A DNA stretch of 22,363 bases from NCBI GenBank assembly GCA_050256015.1, contig JBFWIL010000008.1, positions 1-22,363 on the forward strand. Reading direction: 5' to 3'. Below, in pieces: positions 1 through 7,950 of this stretch. The position numbers and the translations under genes were made by a program. Every line of letters begins with the position of its first letter. The stretch's first letter is position 1. This DNA comes from JBFWIL01 sp050256015 (GTDB lineage Bacteria > Bacteroidota > Bacteroidia > Bacteroidales > Prolixibacteraceae). The notes beneath the pieces are model-generated. The model was not told the DNA's origin and did no database searches. It saw only the letters and a list, made by a program, of their open reading frames with translations.

Positions 1-1836
1 GCCGTACTGCCCATGGCCTTCGTCTCGGGCATGATGGGTCCCTACATGAGTCCCATGCCCATCGGGGCCTCCATTGCCATGATCTTTTCTCTGCTGGTGG
101 CCCTGACCATCACCCCTTTCCTGGCCTACCGGCTGCTGCGCTTTCACGAAAAGGACGAAAAAGAAAAAAAACCTTTTATGCTGCAGGAATTGCCGGTTTA
201 CCGGCTGTATGCCGGGACGGTCAGACCCATGCTTAATTCCGGTTGGAAAAGCTGGAGCTTTCTGGGCGGGGTTACCGTGCTTCTGATGGCTTCCACTCTG
301 CTTGTTTACTTCAAGGCCGTACCTGTCAAGATCCTGCCCTTTGACAACAAAAACGAATTCCAGGTGATCATTGACATGCCCGAGGGAACCACCCTGGAAA
401 GAACTGCAGCGGTAACCAAAGAGCTGGCTGCTTATATTGCACAGCAGGACCATGTGATCAATTACCAGAGTTATGTAGGTACTGCTTCGCCCATGAACTT
501 CAACGGACTGGTCCGCCATTACGACCTGCGTCAGGGGTCTAATGTGGCCGACATCCAGGTGAACCTCACCGGAAAAGAGGAACGCAAGCCGCAGAGTCAC
601 GATATTGCCAAGGCTATGCGTCCCGGATTACAAGAGCTGGCTCAAAAACTCGGAGCTAACGTGAAGGTAGTGGAAGTGCCTCCCGGTCCTCCGGTGCGCT
701 CCACCCTGGTAGCCGAGATCTACGGTCCCGACAGGGGCGTGCAGATAAAACTGGCCCGGCAGGTAAAAGCGCTGCTCGGTCAGACCACGGACATGGTAGA
801 CATTGACTGGGACGTGGAAGATGATCAGGAAGAATACTTTTTCCGCGTACACAAGGAAAAGGCAGCCCTGCTGGGACTGTCGACCCGCCATGTCTTGCAG
901 AGCCTGCAGGCAGCCCTGGACGGCATTGAAGCCGGCAAGCTTTACCAGCCTGAAGATCAGGAACAGGTGGGCATCCTGTTGCGTCAGCAGGAATCCGAGC
1001 GCTCGGACATCTGGGAACTGAAAAAGGTAAGCCTGATGAGTCCTTCCGGGAATCCGGTAGCCCTGGGCGATCTGGTGGATGTTGAAAAAAACATCCGGGG
1101 AAAAAGCATCAGCCGGAAAAACCAGAAGCGGGTGATCTATGTCACGGCCGATGTGGCAGGCAAACTGGAAAGCCCGGTCTACGGGATACTGGAAATGTCG
1201 GAAAAGCTAAAAAACCTGAAGCTGCCCGCCGGTTACGAACTGAAAGAGGAATATACCGGCCAACCCTTTACCGAGAGTCAGTACAGTTTGAAATGGGACG
1301 GTGAATGGCAGATCACCTATGAAGTGTTCCGCGATCTGGGAACAGCCTTTGCCGTAGTTCTGCTGGTCATCTACCTGCTCATTGTAGGCTGGTTCCAGAA
1401 CTTCCGTGTGCCTGTAGTTATGATGGTAGCCATTCCGCTGTCGCTGATCGGCATTCTTCTCGGACACTGGCTGATGGGAGCTTTTTTTACGGCTACCTCC
1501 ATGATCGGGCTGATCGCCCTGGCCGGAATCATGGTGCGAAACTCGGTGCTGCTGATCGATTTCATCAAACTCCGGCTAAATGAGGGCATCCCGCTGAAAG
1601 AAGCCGTCGTTGAAGCCGGGGCTGTGCGGACCACCCCCATTCTGCTGACGGCAGGGACGGTGGTCATCGGAGCCGTGGTCATCCTGTTCGACCCGATTTT
1701 CCAGGGGCTGGCCATCTCGCTGATGGGCGGAACCATTGCCTCTACTTTTCTGACCCTGATCATGGTCCCGCTGATCTATTACATGACCGAAAAACGAAAA
1801 TATGCGAAGCAGCCAGAAATCAATGCAGAAGGATAA
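1..1836 (+). CDS. RND-family efflux transporter permease, C-terminal part (5' end outside window)
   Basis: This is an inner-membrane pump subunit that would export drugs, metals or lipophilic compounds with a periplasmic adaptor and an outer-membrane channel, driven by the proton gradient. The frame is open from base 1 with no stop, and 611 residues are visible against about 1,000-1,100 for the family, so the start lies upstream. The first visible part is the TM5-TM6 region, with the run GMMGPYMSPMPIGAS. A hydrophobic helix at about residues 84-106 matches TM7, a large periplasmic porter loop follows, and five helices (TM8-12) occupy about residues 440-600. The TM10 segment reads GIMVRNSVLL; Arg (codon 1537-1539) aligns with the AcrB relay Lys940. 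The Asp pair of TM4 is outside the window. The adaptor and channel genes are presumably upstream. The substrate cannot be told. The gene converges on polA with 36 bp between the stop codons and no visible terminator. Confidence 0.9.
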   Translation, partial: AVLPMAFVSGMMGPYMSPMPIGASIAMIFSLLVALTITPFLAYRLLRFHEKDEKEKKPFMLQELPVYRLYAGTVRPMLNSGWKSWSFLGGVTVLLMASTLLVYFKAVPVKILPFDNKNEFQVIIDMPEGTTLERTAAVTKELAAYIAQQDHVINYQSYVGTASPMNFNGLVRHYDLRQGSNVADIQVNLTGKEERKPQSHDIAKAMRPGLQELAQKLGANVKVVEVPPGPPVRSTLVAEIYGPDRGVQIKLARQVKALLGQTTDMVDIDWDVEDDQEEYFFRVHKEKAALLGLSTRHVLQSLQAALDGIEAGKLYQPEDQEQVGILLRQQESERSDIWELKKVSLMSPSGNPVALGDLVDVEKNIRGKSISRKNQKRVIYVTADVAGKLESPVYGILEMSEKLKNLKLPAGYELKEEYTGQPFTESQYSLKWDGEWQITYEVFRDLGTAFAVVLLVIYLLIVGWFQNFRVPVVMMVAIPLSLIGILLGHWLMGAFFTATSMIGLIALAGIMVRNSVLLIDFIKLRLNEGIPLKEAVVEAGAVRTTPILLTAGTVVIGAVVILFDPIFQGLAISLMGGTIASTFLTLIMVPLIYYMTEKRKYAKQPEINAEG

Positions 1837-1872
1837 GCCTAAAAACCGATCTTAAAAGGGAAAAGAAATATT

Positions 1873-4686
1873 TCAATGGGCTTCCAGCCAGTTCGGAGCG
1901 GCATTCATCTCGACAGTCAGCGGCAACCCGATATCGACCGCCTGTTCCATCTGCTTCTTCACAAGCCGTTTCACCGGTTCCAGCTCTTCAAGCGGCACGT
2001 TGAAGTTCAGTTCGTCATGCACCTGGAGCATCATTTCGGTTTTGAACCCCCGGCCTTTAAGTTCCCGGTGAATCCCGATCATGGCCAGCTTGATAATGTC
2101 GGCAGCCGATCCCTGAATAGGCGCATTGACGGCGTTACGTTCGGCCACACCCCGCACCACCGCATTGACCGAATTGATATCACTCAGGTAACGGCGGCGT
2201 CCGCGGATGGTTTCCACATACCCCTTTTCCCGGGCCAGGTGAATACATTCATCCATATATTCCTTCACCCGGCTAAAATTTTCAAAATAACCGTCGATGA
2301 GCGCCTTGGCCTCCGAACGCGCAATGTTCAGTCGCTCGGCAAGTCCGAAAGCCGAGATACCATATATAATCCCGAAGTTGGCCGTTTTGGCCTTTCGGCG
2401 CATGTCTGCAGTTACTTCAGTCACCGGAACTTTAAAGATTTTTGCCGCGGTAATGGCATGAATATCCTGATCCTGGCGAAAAGCTTCCAGCATCTGCCCG
2501 TCGCGGCTCAATGCCGCCATAATGCGCAGTTCGATCTGGGAATAATCGGCCGACAGGAACAGGTGTTTATTATCGGAAGCCGTAAAAGCTTTGCGGATCT
2601 CCCTTCCGTTCTCATCGCGTATGGGAATATTCTGCAGATTGGGATTGGTGGAACTGAGCCGGCCCGTGGCGGTAATGGTTTGGTTAAAAGAGGTATGGAT
2701 CCGGCCGGTTTGCGGATTAACCAGCTGGGGCAGAGCCTCCACATAGGTAGACAGCAATTTCCTCAGGCCCCTGAATTCCAGTATTTTCCTCACGATGGGA
2801 TGCTTGTGCACCAGCTTGACCAGTACCTCCTCGGAGGTGGAATACTGCTTGGTCCTGGTCAGCCTGGCCTTGCTGTCAATCTTCAGTTTTTCAAACAGAA
2901 TGGGTCCGAGCTGTTTGGGAGAAGACAGGTTAAACTTTTCTCCGGCCAGGCCGGTAATTTCCTTTTCCAGCTCTTCCAACTGCCGGCGAAGGCCCCAGGC
3001 GTAAACATCCAGTTCGCCGGTATTCAGGGTAACTCCGGCCAATTCCATACTGACCAACACGGGAATCAGCGGCATTTCAATAGTCTCAAAGACCCCACGC
3101 ACCCCGGTCCGGTCGAGTTCCGGATCAAGCACCTGCTTGAGTTGCAGGCACAGGTCGGCATCCTCACAGGCATACTCCTTCAACTGGTCAAGGGGGACCT
3201 CCCGCATGCTGAGCTGATTCTTTCCTTTCTTCCCGATCAGACTCTCCGTTTGCACTTTCCGGTATGCCAGATAGGTTTCGCAGAGGTAATCCAGGTTATG
3301 ACGCAGCTCCGGCTGAACCAGATAGTGGGCCACCATCGTATCGTAAACCGGTCCTTTCACTGCAATTCCGTAACGGGCCAGCATGAGCAAATCATACTTG
3401 ATGTTCTGGCCCACTTTACAGATTCGCTGATCGGCAAACACCAGCCGGAACTCCTCCAGCAATTTGCAGGTTTCCTCCCTGTCTGCCGGCACAGGCACAC
3501 ACCAGGCCTCTCCCTTACGCCAGGAGAAGGACATGCAGACCAGTTCGGCCGAATGGGGGTCCAAACCGGTGGTTTCCGTGTCAAAGCAAAACTCTTCCTG
3601 CACGGAAAGTTCAGCACGCAGGCTGGCCCGCTGCATGGGTGTCTCCACCAGGCAGTAACGATGGGGAGTGGTATTCAGCTCTGCCAATTCCGCAGTTCCT
3701 TTCGTTTCCTGACCTGCCTTTGCAAGGTTTTGCAGCACCGGCGTACCGGTTTCCCCGCCGCCAAAAAGGCTGCCCTGTTTAAATTCCGGCTTCGCGGACT
3801 GCGGTACAGTTCCGTAACGCTGATTAAGCGTGCGAAACTCCAGTTCCGAATAAATGGTCCTGAGACTTTCCCGGTCGGGTTCTCCCAAGACCAGGGAAGT
3901 TTCATTGAACTCCACGGGCACGTTGAGCACAATCTCCACCAGCGTACGTGACAAGCGAACCTGCTTCTCATACTGCTCCAGGTTTTCCTTTTGTTTGCCC
4001 TTCAGCTCTCCGATATGCCCGTAAAGACCGTCAACCGATCCGTACCTGCCTATCAGCCTCATGGCGGTCTTCGGTCCGATTCCCGGACAGCCGGGCACAT
4101 TGTCGGAACTGTCGCCCGTCAGGGCCAGTATATCAATCACCTGTCTCGGGTCTTCAATGCCAAAACTGTCGCAGACCTCCTTTACTCCCCAGACTTCATG
4201 CTCGTTACTTCCCCTTCCGGGTTTATACATAAACACATTTCCCGTAACCAGCTGTCCATAATCCTTGTCGGGCGTCATCATATACACCCGGTAGCCCATC
4301 TGTTCCGCCTTTCCGGCGAGGGTCCCGATCACATCATCAGCTTCATAGCCTTCCTTCTCAAGGAGCGGAATGCCATAAGCCCGAACAATTTTCCGGATCC
4401 AGGGCACGGACTTACGCAAATCTTCGGGCATCTCCTCCCGGGTCGCCTTATACTCAGGATACAGTTCATGCCGGAAGGTCGGGGCATGAACATCGAACAC
4501 CACCGCCAGATGCGAGGGCTTCTCCTTGTTCATAAGCTGTTCCAGCGTATTGGTGAAGCCCAGCATGGCCGAGGTGTTCAGTCCCTTTGAATTATACCGG
4601 GGATTTTTGATAAAGGCAAAATAAGACCTGTACATCAACGCATAGGCATCAAGCAGGAATAACCGGTTGTTTCGATCATCAGACAT
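1873..4686 (-). CDS. polA: DNA polymerase I
   Basis: Repair and Okazaki-fragment polymerase of 937 residues, the usual size for Bacteroidota. The 5'-nuclease domain fills about residues 1-270, with LLDAYALMYRSYFAF near the start, GYEADD, and the helix-hairpin-helix run GDSSDNVPGCPGIGPKTA. The 3'-5' exonuclease domain looks active: FDTETTGLD (Asp369, Glu371), VGQNIKYDLL and YACEDAD supply the DEDD acidic residues. The polymerase domain shows TGRLSSTNPNLQNIP, motif A LSADYSQIELR (Asp714), motif B RRKAKTANFGIIYG and motif C QVHDELNF (His890-Asp891-Glu892). The frame stays open to an ATG at 4755, but the extra 23 residues are basic, Cys-rich and overlap the end of arsR. I chose the ATG at 4686 because it leads directly into the conserved nuclease core. 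It sits 41 bp after the arsR stop on the same strand, so the two may be co-transcribed. No strong ribosome binding site is visible. Confidence 0.97.
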   Translation of the reverse strand: MSDDRNNRLFLLDAYALMYRSYFAFIKNPRYNSKGLNTSAMLGFTNTLEQLMNKEKPSHLAVVFDVHAPTFRHELYPEYKATREEMPEDLRKSVPWIRKIVRAYGIPLLEKEGYEADDVIGTLAGKAEQMGYRVYMMTPDKDYGQLVTGNVFMYKPGRGSNEHEVWGVKEVCDSFGIEDPRQVIDILALTGDSSDNVPGCPGIGPKTAMRLIGRYGSVDGLYGHIGELKGKQKENLEQYEKQVRLSRTLVEIVLNVPVEFNETSLVLGEPDRESLRTIYSELEFRTLNQRYGTVPQSAKPEFKQGSLFGGGETGTPVLQNLAKAGQETKGTAELAELNTTPHRYCLVETPMQRASLRAELSVQEEFCFDTETTGLDPHSAELVCMSFSWRKGEAWCVPVPADREETCKLLEEFRLVFADQRICKVGQNIKYDLLMLARYGIAVKGPVYDTMVAHYLVQPELRHNLDYLCETYLAYRKVQTESLIGKKGKNQLSMREVPLDQLKEYACEDADLCLQLKQVLDPELDRTGVRGVFETIEMPLIPVLVSMELAGVTLNTGELDVYAWGLRRQLEELEKEITGLAGEKFNLSSPKQLGPILFEKLKIDSKARLTRTKQYSTSEEVLVKLVHKHPIVRKILEFRGLRKLLSTYVEALPQLVNPQTGRIHTSFNQTITATGRLSSTNPNLQNIPIRDENGREIRKAFTASDNKHLFLSADYSQIELRIMAALSRDGQMLEAFRQDQDIHAITAAKIFKVPVTEVTADMRRKAKTANFGIIYGISAFGLAERLNIARSEAKALIDGYFENFSRVKEYMDECIHLAREKGYVETIRGRRRYLSDINSVNAVVRGVAERNAVNAPIQGSAADIIKLAMIGIHRELKGRGFKTEMMLQVHDELNFNVPLEELEPVKRLVKKQMEQAVDIGLPLTVEMNAAPNWLEAH

Positions 4687-4727
4687 AAGGCAGATTGGTT
4701 TTATTCGTTTCCTGTTGCGGCAATTCT

Positions 4728-5066
4728 TTATGCATCGGCATCTTCGCAGGTACAACGCTGCAGGCAGTCAATAATCCGGGAAAGCACATCATGTTTCAGG
4801 TAGTAAAAGGTATTTTTTCCGTCGCGGCGGGAACACAGCACCCCCTTGTCTTTCAGAATACCCAGATGGTGAGAGGTAGTAGACTGCTCGATACCTAGCA
4901 GCTCATGGATCTGGGTAACCGACAGTTTTTTTCCTCCCTCCAGATGTTTCAGAATAGCGATCCGCATCGGATGAGCAATTGCCTTTAACATGTTGGCAGC
5001 CTGATCCAGACGGCTGGCATCCATTTCCTGTATTCGCATCATATCTGCTATTGGTTTTATTGCCAT
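4728..5066 (-). CDS. ArsR/SmtB-family winged-helix transcriptional regulator
   Basis: A 112-residue DNA-binding repressor-type protein, normal for the family. A helix starting around residue 24 (LKAIAHPMRIAILKHLE) leads into the helix-turn-helix (about 50-72, TQIHELLGIEQSTTSHHLGIL), and a beta-wing follows (about 73-92, KGVLCSRRDGKNTFYYL). The classical ELCVCDL metal box of the alpha-3 helix is absent. Instead the C-terminal helix ends in Cys101, Cys105 and Cys107, a possible thiol metal or metalloid site. Another Cys (78) lies in the wing. A TATATTTG promoter box lies 8 bp before this ATG, inside an inverted repeat that could be its own operator. In-frame ATGs at 5042 and 5039 are alternative starts that would give a leader of about 28 nt. 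polA follows on the same strand. No arsenic, cadmium or zinc resistance gene is nearby, so the ligand is unknown. Confidence 0.9.
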   Translation of the reverse strand: MAIKPIADMMRIQEMDASRLDQAANMLKAIAHPMRIAILKHLEGGKKLSVTQIHELLGIEQSTTSHHLGILKDKGVLCSRRDGKNTFYYLKHDVLSRIIDCLQRCTCEDADA

Positions 5067-5074
5067 ATAAAATA

Positions 5075-5082
5075 CAAATATA
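5075..5082 (-). promoter_or_regulatory. Bacteroidota -7 promoter box for arsR (and possibly polA)
   Basis: The minus strand reads TATATTTG, a full match to the TAnnTTTG consensus of Bacteroidota housekeeping sigma factors. The last G is 8 bases before the ATG at 5066, so the transcript would have almost no leader. No clear -33 TTTG box is seen. The box lies inside the inverted repeat at 5075-5092. Confidence 0.55.
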
Positions 5083-5092
5083 TAGCTATTTG
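5075..5092. promoter_or_regulatory. Inverted repeat over the arsR promoter, candidate ArsR operator
   Basis: The sequence CAAATA-TATAGC-TATTTG is a perfect 6-bp inverted repeat with a 6-bp AT-rich centre. It covers the whole -7 box of arsR. ArsR/SmtB proteins usually bind AT-rich inverted repeats that overlap their own promoter, so an autoregulatory operator is the natural reading. Binding is inferred from position and symmetry only. Confidence 0.5.
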
Positions 5093-5175
5093 ATTACTTC
5101 TAAAAGAAAAGAGAAAAATAGTCCCGTTTACTGCAGTCTGTTAGAGATTCCCGTCTGCGGCTGATTAAATTTCCT

Positions 5176-5183
5176 TATTTTTG
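5176..5183 (+). promoter_or_regulatory. Candidate -7 promoter box for the polyprenyl synthase gene
   Basis: TATTTTTG matches TAnnTTTG on the plus strand. Transcription from it would give a leader of about 65-70 nt before the ATG at 5255. A weaker box, GACATTTG (7 of 8), lies at 5188-5195. No good -33 box was found for either. The rest of the 188-bp gap 5067-5254 shows no further gene. Confidence 0.4.
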
Positions 5184-5254
5184 ATCAGACATTTGCAGGC
5201 ACAGCACAGGACAGTGCCAGTACCAAAAGCAAAACGAATTTATCCGGACGTTTT

Positions 5255-6229
5255 ATGGTTTCAGTCGACATGATAAGAAAGCCCATCGGGCAGGAACTGG
5301 AGGATTTTGAAGATTATTTCAAAGCCACCATAAAAAGTGATATACCCCTGCTTTCAACCATCATCAACTACATCCTGCGCAAAAAAGGCAAGCACATCCG
5401 GCCTATGTTCGTTTTTCTGGCCGCAAAAATGAACGGGGAACTTTGTGAAAAGACCCACAGGGCCGCGGCTTCCATTGAACTGTTGCACACGGCCACCCTG
5501 GTTCATGACGACGTGGTGGATGAATCGTACGAAAGACGGGGCAGTTTTTCGGTCAATGCCCTGTGGAAAAACAAGCTGGCCGTTCTGGTGGGCGACTATA
5601 TCCTGGCCAGGGGACTGCTGCTCAATGTTGACAGCGGAAATTACCGCTTTTTGCAGCTGATAAGCCGGGCAGTCCGGGAAATGAGCGAAGGGGAAATTCT
5701 GCAGATGCGCAAGAGCCGAAAACCGGACATGAATCTTGACACGTATTTTGAAATAATCCGCAAAAAAACGGCATCGCTCATTGCCACCAGCCTTGCCATC
5801 GGAGCCGCTTCGGTAACCGGTAACGAGGAACTGGTTGAGGCCATGTACGGCATCGGGATGGATGCCGGAATTGCCTTTCAGATCAAAGACGATATTTTTG
5901 ATTACCAAGCCAGGGGAGTTCTGGGGAAACCCACAGGCAACGACCTCCGGGAACGCAAGGTGACCCTGCCACTGCTCTGCGTCCTGGACAGTATGCAGGA
6001 AAAGGAACGAAGCCGGGTATTGCGCGAAGTACGAAGCAAGCATAAAAGCACCGCCCGGGTTCAGGAGCTAATCCGGCTGGTTACGGAACGTGGCGGTCTG
6101 AAAGGCGCCACGGAACAAATGAACCTGTACCGCGACAGGGCCATTGCCGCCATCCTGAAGTTTCCAGATACCCCGGCCCGGGAATCACTGATCGGGTTAG
6201 TGAATTACATTACTGTCCGGGAAAAATAA
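5255..6229 (+). CDS. Long-chain polyprenyl diphosphate synthase (IspB/octaprenyl synthase type)
   Basis: A cytosolic trans-prenyltransferase that adds isopentenyl diphosphate units to an allylic diphosphate. In Bacteroidota the long product normally becomes the side chain of menaquinone. The 324-residue protein has the substrate-binding region GKHIRPMFVF (about 45-54), the first aspartate-rich motif DDVVD at 85-89 and the second, DDIFD, at 212-216, followed by the conserved GKPTGNDLRERKVTLPLL. Upstream of the first motif the residues at -4 and -5 are Thr and Ala, small side chains that leave the chain-elongation pocket open, so a long product (about C35-C40) is likely; exact length cannot be read. 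The start is the ATG at 5255; an in-frame ATG at 5270 is an alternative. The gene is monocistronic, diverges from arsR and converges on the symporter gene with 96 bp between them, in which I see no convincing terminator. Confidence 0.93.
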   Translation: MVSVDMIRKPIGQELEDFEDYFKATIKSDIPLLSTIINYILRKKGKHIRPMFVFLAAKMNGELCEKTHRAAASIELLHTATLVHDDVVDESYERRGSFSVNALWKNKLAVLVGDYILARGLLLNVDSGNYRFLQLISRAVREMSEGEILQMRKSRKPDMNLDTYFEIIRKKTASLIATSLAIGAASVTGNEELVEAMYGIGMDAGIAFQIKDDIFDYQARGVLGKPTGNDLRERKVTLPLLCVLDSMQEKERSRVLREVRSKHKSTARVQELIRLVTERGGLKGATEQMNLYRDRAIAAILKFPDTPARESLIGLVNYITVREK

Positions 6230-6325
6230 TACGTTCCCTTCCATGAGCCCCGGACCCCACCACCCACAATAAAAAATTTGTCTCCCGGCAGAAACGGCCG
6301 TAAGACAGGGAATGAGCAGTTGCAG

Positions 6326-7807
6326 TCAGGAATCTCCCTCCGGGAACTGCACCGCTTTCTTCGTCCGACGCATGAAGCTGGCTGTCAGTATCAGCAGTCC
6401 GAAGAAGGTAATTGCTCCATTAAACAAAAGCAGCTCGAAGCCAAACGTATACCCTCCGAACCAGTCTTCCGAGCGGGCACTGACCAGGTAGCTCAGCAGG
6501 GGAGCCAACACACAAACCAGGGGCACCAGCCGGTCGCACACCTGCCGCCGGCTGAACAGGCCGAAAGCATAAAGTCCGAGCAGGGGACCGTATGTATAGC
6601 CGGCCACCCGGAAAATTGCGTTCACCACGCTCCGGCTATGCACAGTCCGGAAAAAAACGATAACCAAAAACATAATCAAGGAAAAAACAAGATGGACCCG
6701 CAGCCGGACCAGGCGGGTTCCGGGAACATCGGGCTTCATGTTCAGTATATCGATACAAAAGGAAGTGGTCAGCGCGGTCAGGGCCGAATCGGCCGAAGAA
6801 CAGGCAGCCGATAGAATGCCTATTAAAAAGAGAATGCCTGCCAGGATGCCAAAATGCTGCATGGCCAGCAGCGGGTACAGATCGTCGGTCCGTTCGGGAA
6901 GGGCAATTCCTTTTCGCGCCGCGTAAACATAGAGCAGCACCCCGAGACAAAGAAAAATCAGGTTGGCCAGGATAAAGGCGAAGCTGAACCAGAAAATGTT
7001 CTTCTGTGCATCACGTCGGTTCTTACAGCTCAGGTTCTTCTGCATCATATTCTGATCCAGTCCGTTCATCACAATTACCGTACCCAGTCCGGCAGCAAAC
7101 TGCTTGACGAAATTCGTTGCGGACTGCCAGTCCCAGTCAAAAGTACGGCTCATCGGATGTCTGCTGATGACGGTAATCATTTCGCCGGCATCGAGCTTAA
7201 GCTGCCGGCCCAGGACAAACAGGGTCACTCCCACGGCTCCCAGGAGGAACAGCGTCTGCAAGGAATCGGTCCAGACGATGGTCTTGATGCCGCCCCGGAA
7301 CGTATACAGCCAGATGACCAGCAAGGTAAACAGTACGGTCAGCCAGAACGGAATACCCAGGGAATCGAAAAAAGCCAGATGAAGCACGCCGGCAGCCAGG
7401 TACAGCCGGAAAGAAGCCCCGACAGTCTGTGACAGCAGAAAAAAGAAGGCCCCGGTTTTGTATGAATGCCGCCCGAAACGCCGGTCCAGGTAGGTATAGA
7501 TAGACACCAGCTCTAAGCGGTAATACAAAGGAATCAGCACCCAGGCAATCAGCCAGTAACCGATAAAATTACCCAGCAGGAACTGCAGGTAAGTCCAGGC
7601 GGAATGTCCCACTTCCCCGGGTACGGAAATGAAAGTGACCCCGGAAATGGTGGAGCCGATCATGCCAAAGGCTACCAGATACCAGGGAGAACGGCGGTTC
7701 CCCGTAAAAAAAGTCTCGGAATTGGCCTTCCGCGAAGAAAAAAAAGAAACCCCCAGCAGCAGAATAAAAAAAAGAAAGATTACCGTAAAGATCAGCAGTT
7801 TGCTCAT
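6326..7807 (-). CDS. Sodium:solute symporter (SSS family)
   Basis: An inner-membrane secondary transporter that takes up a solute with Na+. It has 493 residues and about 13 hydrophobic segments, typical for the family. Visible family signatures are FGMIGSTISGVTFISVPGEV in the first core helix (about 47-66), GGIKTIVWTDSLQ at 172-184, GLDQNMMQKNLSC at 249-261, and SSADSALTALTTS at 337-349, the region where the Na2 sodium site is formed in SSS proteins. The start ATG at 7807 precedes a hydrophobic first helix. It diverges from a sugar-kinase-like gene across a 143-bp gap with a perfect inverted repeat. It also lies near a V-ATPase operon predicted to use Na+. The solute cannot be read from the sequence. 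A sugar or amino sugar is suggested only by the kinase neighbour. Confidence 0.92.
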   Translation of the reverse strand: MSKLLIFTVIFLFFILLLGVSFFSSRKANSETFFTGNRRSPWYLVAFGMIGSTISGVTFISVPGEVGHSAWTYLQFLLGNFIGYWLIAWVLIPLYYRLELVSIYTYLDRRFGRHSYKTGAFFFLLSQTVGASFRLYLAAGVLHLAFFDSLGIPFWLTVLFTLLVIWLYTFRGGIKTIVWTDSLQTLFLLGAVGVTLFVLGRQLKLDAGEMITVISRHPMSRTFDWDWQSATNFVKQFAAGLGTVIVMNGLDQNMMQKNLSCKNRRDAQKNIFWFSFAFILANLIFLCLGVLLYVYAARKGIALPERTDDLYPLLAMQHFGILAGILFLIGILSAACSSADSALTALTTSFCIDILNMKPDVPGTRLVRLRVHLVFSLIMFLVIVFFRTVHSRSVVNAIFRVAGYTYGPLLGLYAFGLFSRRQVCDRLVPLVCVLAPLLSYLVSARSEDWFGGYTFGFELLLFNGAITFFGLLILTASFMRRTKKAVQFPEGDS

Positions 7808-7870
7808 CTATCAGCGAATTGAAGGACCCCCGGACCGTATTCCCGGTTAAAAATAAAGCATAATAACGAA

Positions 7871-7893
7871 AATGCAAAACAGGGTTTTGCATT
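7871..7893. promoter_or_regulatory. Perfect 10-bp inverted repeat in a divergent promoter region
   Basis: AATGCAAAAC-AGG-GTTTTGCATT is a perfect inverted repeat with a 3-bp spacer. It sits between the divergent symporter and kinase genes, about 63 bp from the symporter start and 57 bp from the kinase start. A repressor or activator site serving both genes is the simplest reading. It could also form an RNA hairpin, but no T-run follows the stem directly, so a terminator is less likely. Confidence 0.55.
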
Positions 7894-7938
7894 ATAAAAC
7901 CCGGCATTCCATCTGCCCGGTTCCGGGATAAAATCTTT

Positions 7939-7946
7939 TATCTTTG
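7939..7946 (+). promoter_or_regulatory. -7 promoter box immediately before the kinase start codon
   Basis: TATCTTTG fully matches TAnnTTTG. Its last G is only 4 bases before the ATG at 7951. Since this element normally ends about 4-5 bases before the transcription start, the mRNA would begin at or next to the start codon. A -33 box is not evident. Confidence 0.55.
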
Positions 7947-7950
7947 CAGC

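Noticed and set aside
1876..3951. A 691-codon open frame on the plus strand opposite polA
   Set aside because: It lies wholly antisense to a clear DNA polymerase I, has no family motif, is rich in His, Gln and Phe in a shadow-like way, and results from rare use of TTA, CTA and TCA codons in polA.
4687..4755. N-terminal extension of polA to the ATG at 4755
   Set aside because: The 23 extra residues are Cys- and Arg-rich, overlap the end of arsR and do not resemble the start of any DNA polymerase I.
5201..5226. Possible hairpin GGCAC...GTGCC in the polyprenyl synthase leader
   Set aside because: Only 5 bp of pairing with an 11-base loop; too weak to call a regulatory structure.
6230..6325. 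Search for a terminator between the convergent polyprenyl synthase and symporter genes
   Set aside because: Only short, interrupted pairings (GTCT/AGAC and GGC/GCC near 6282-6310) and no T-run; nothing to support.
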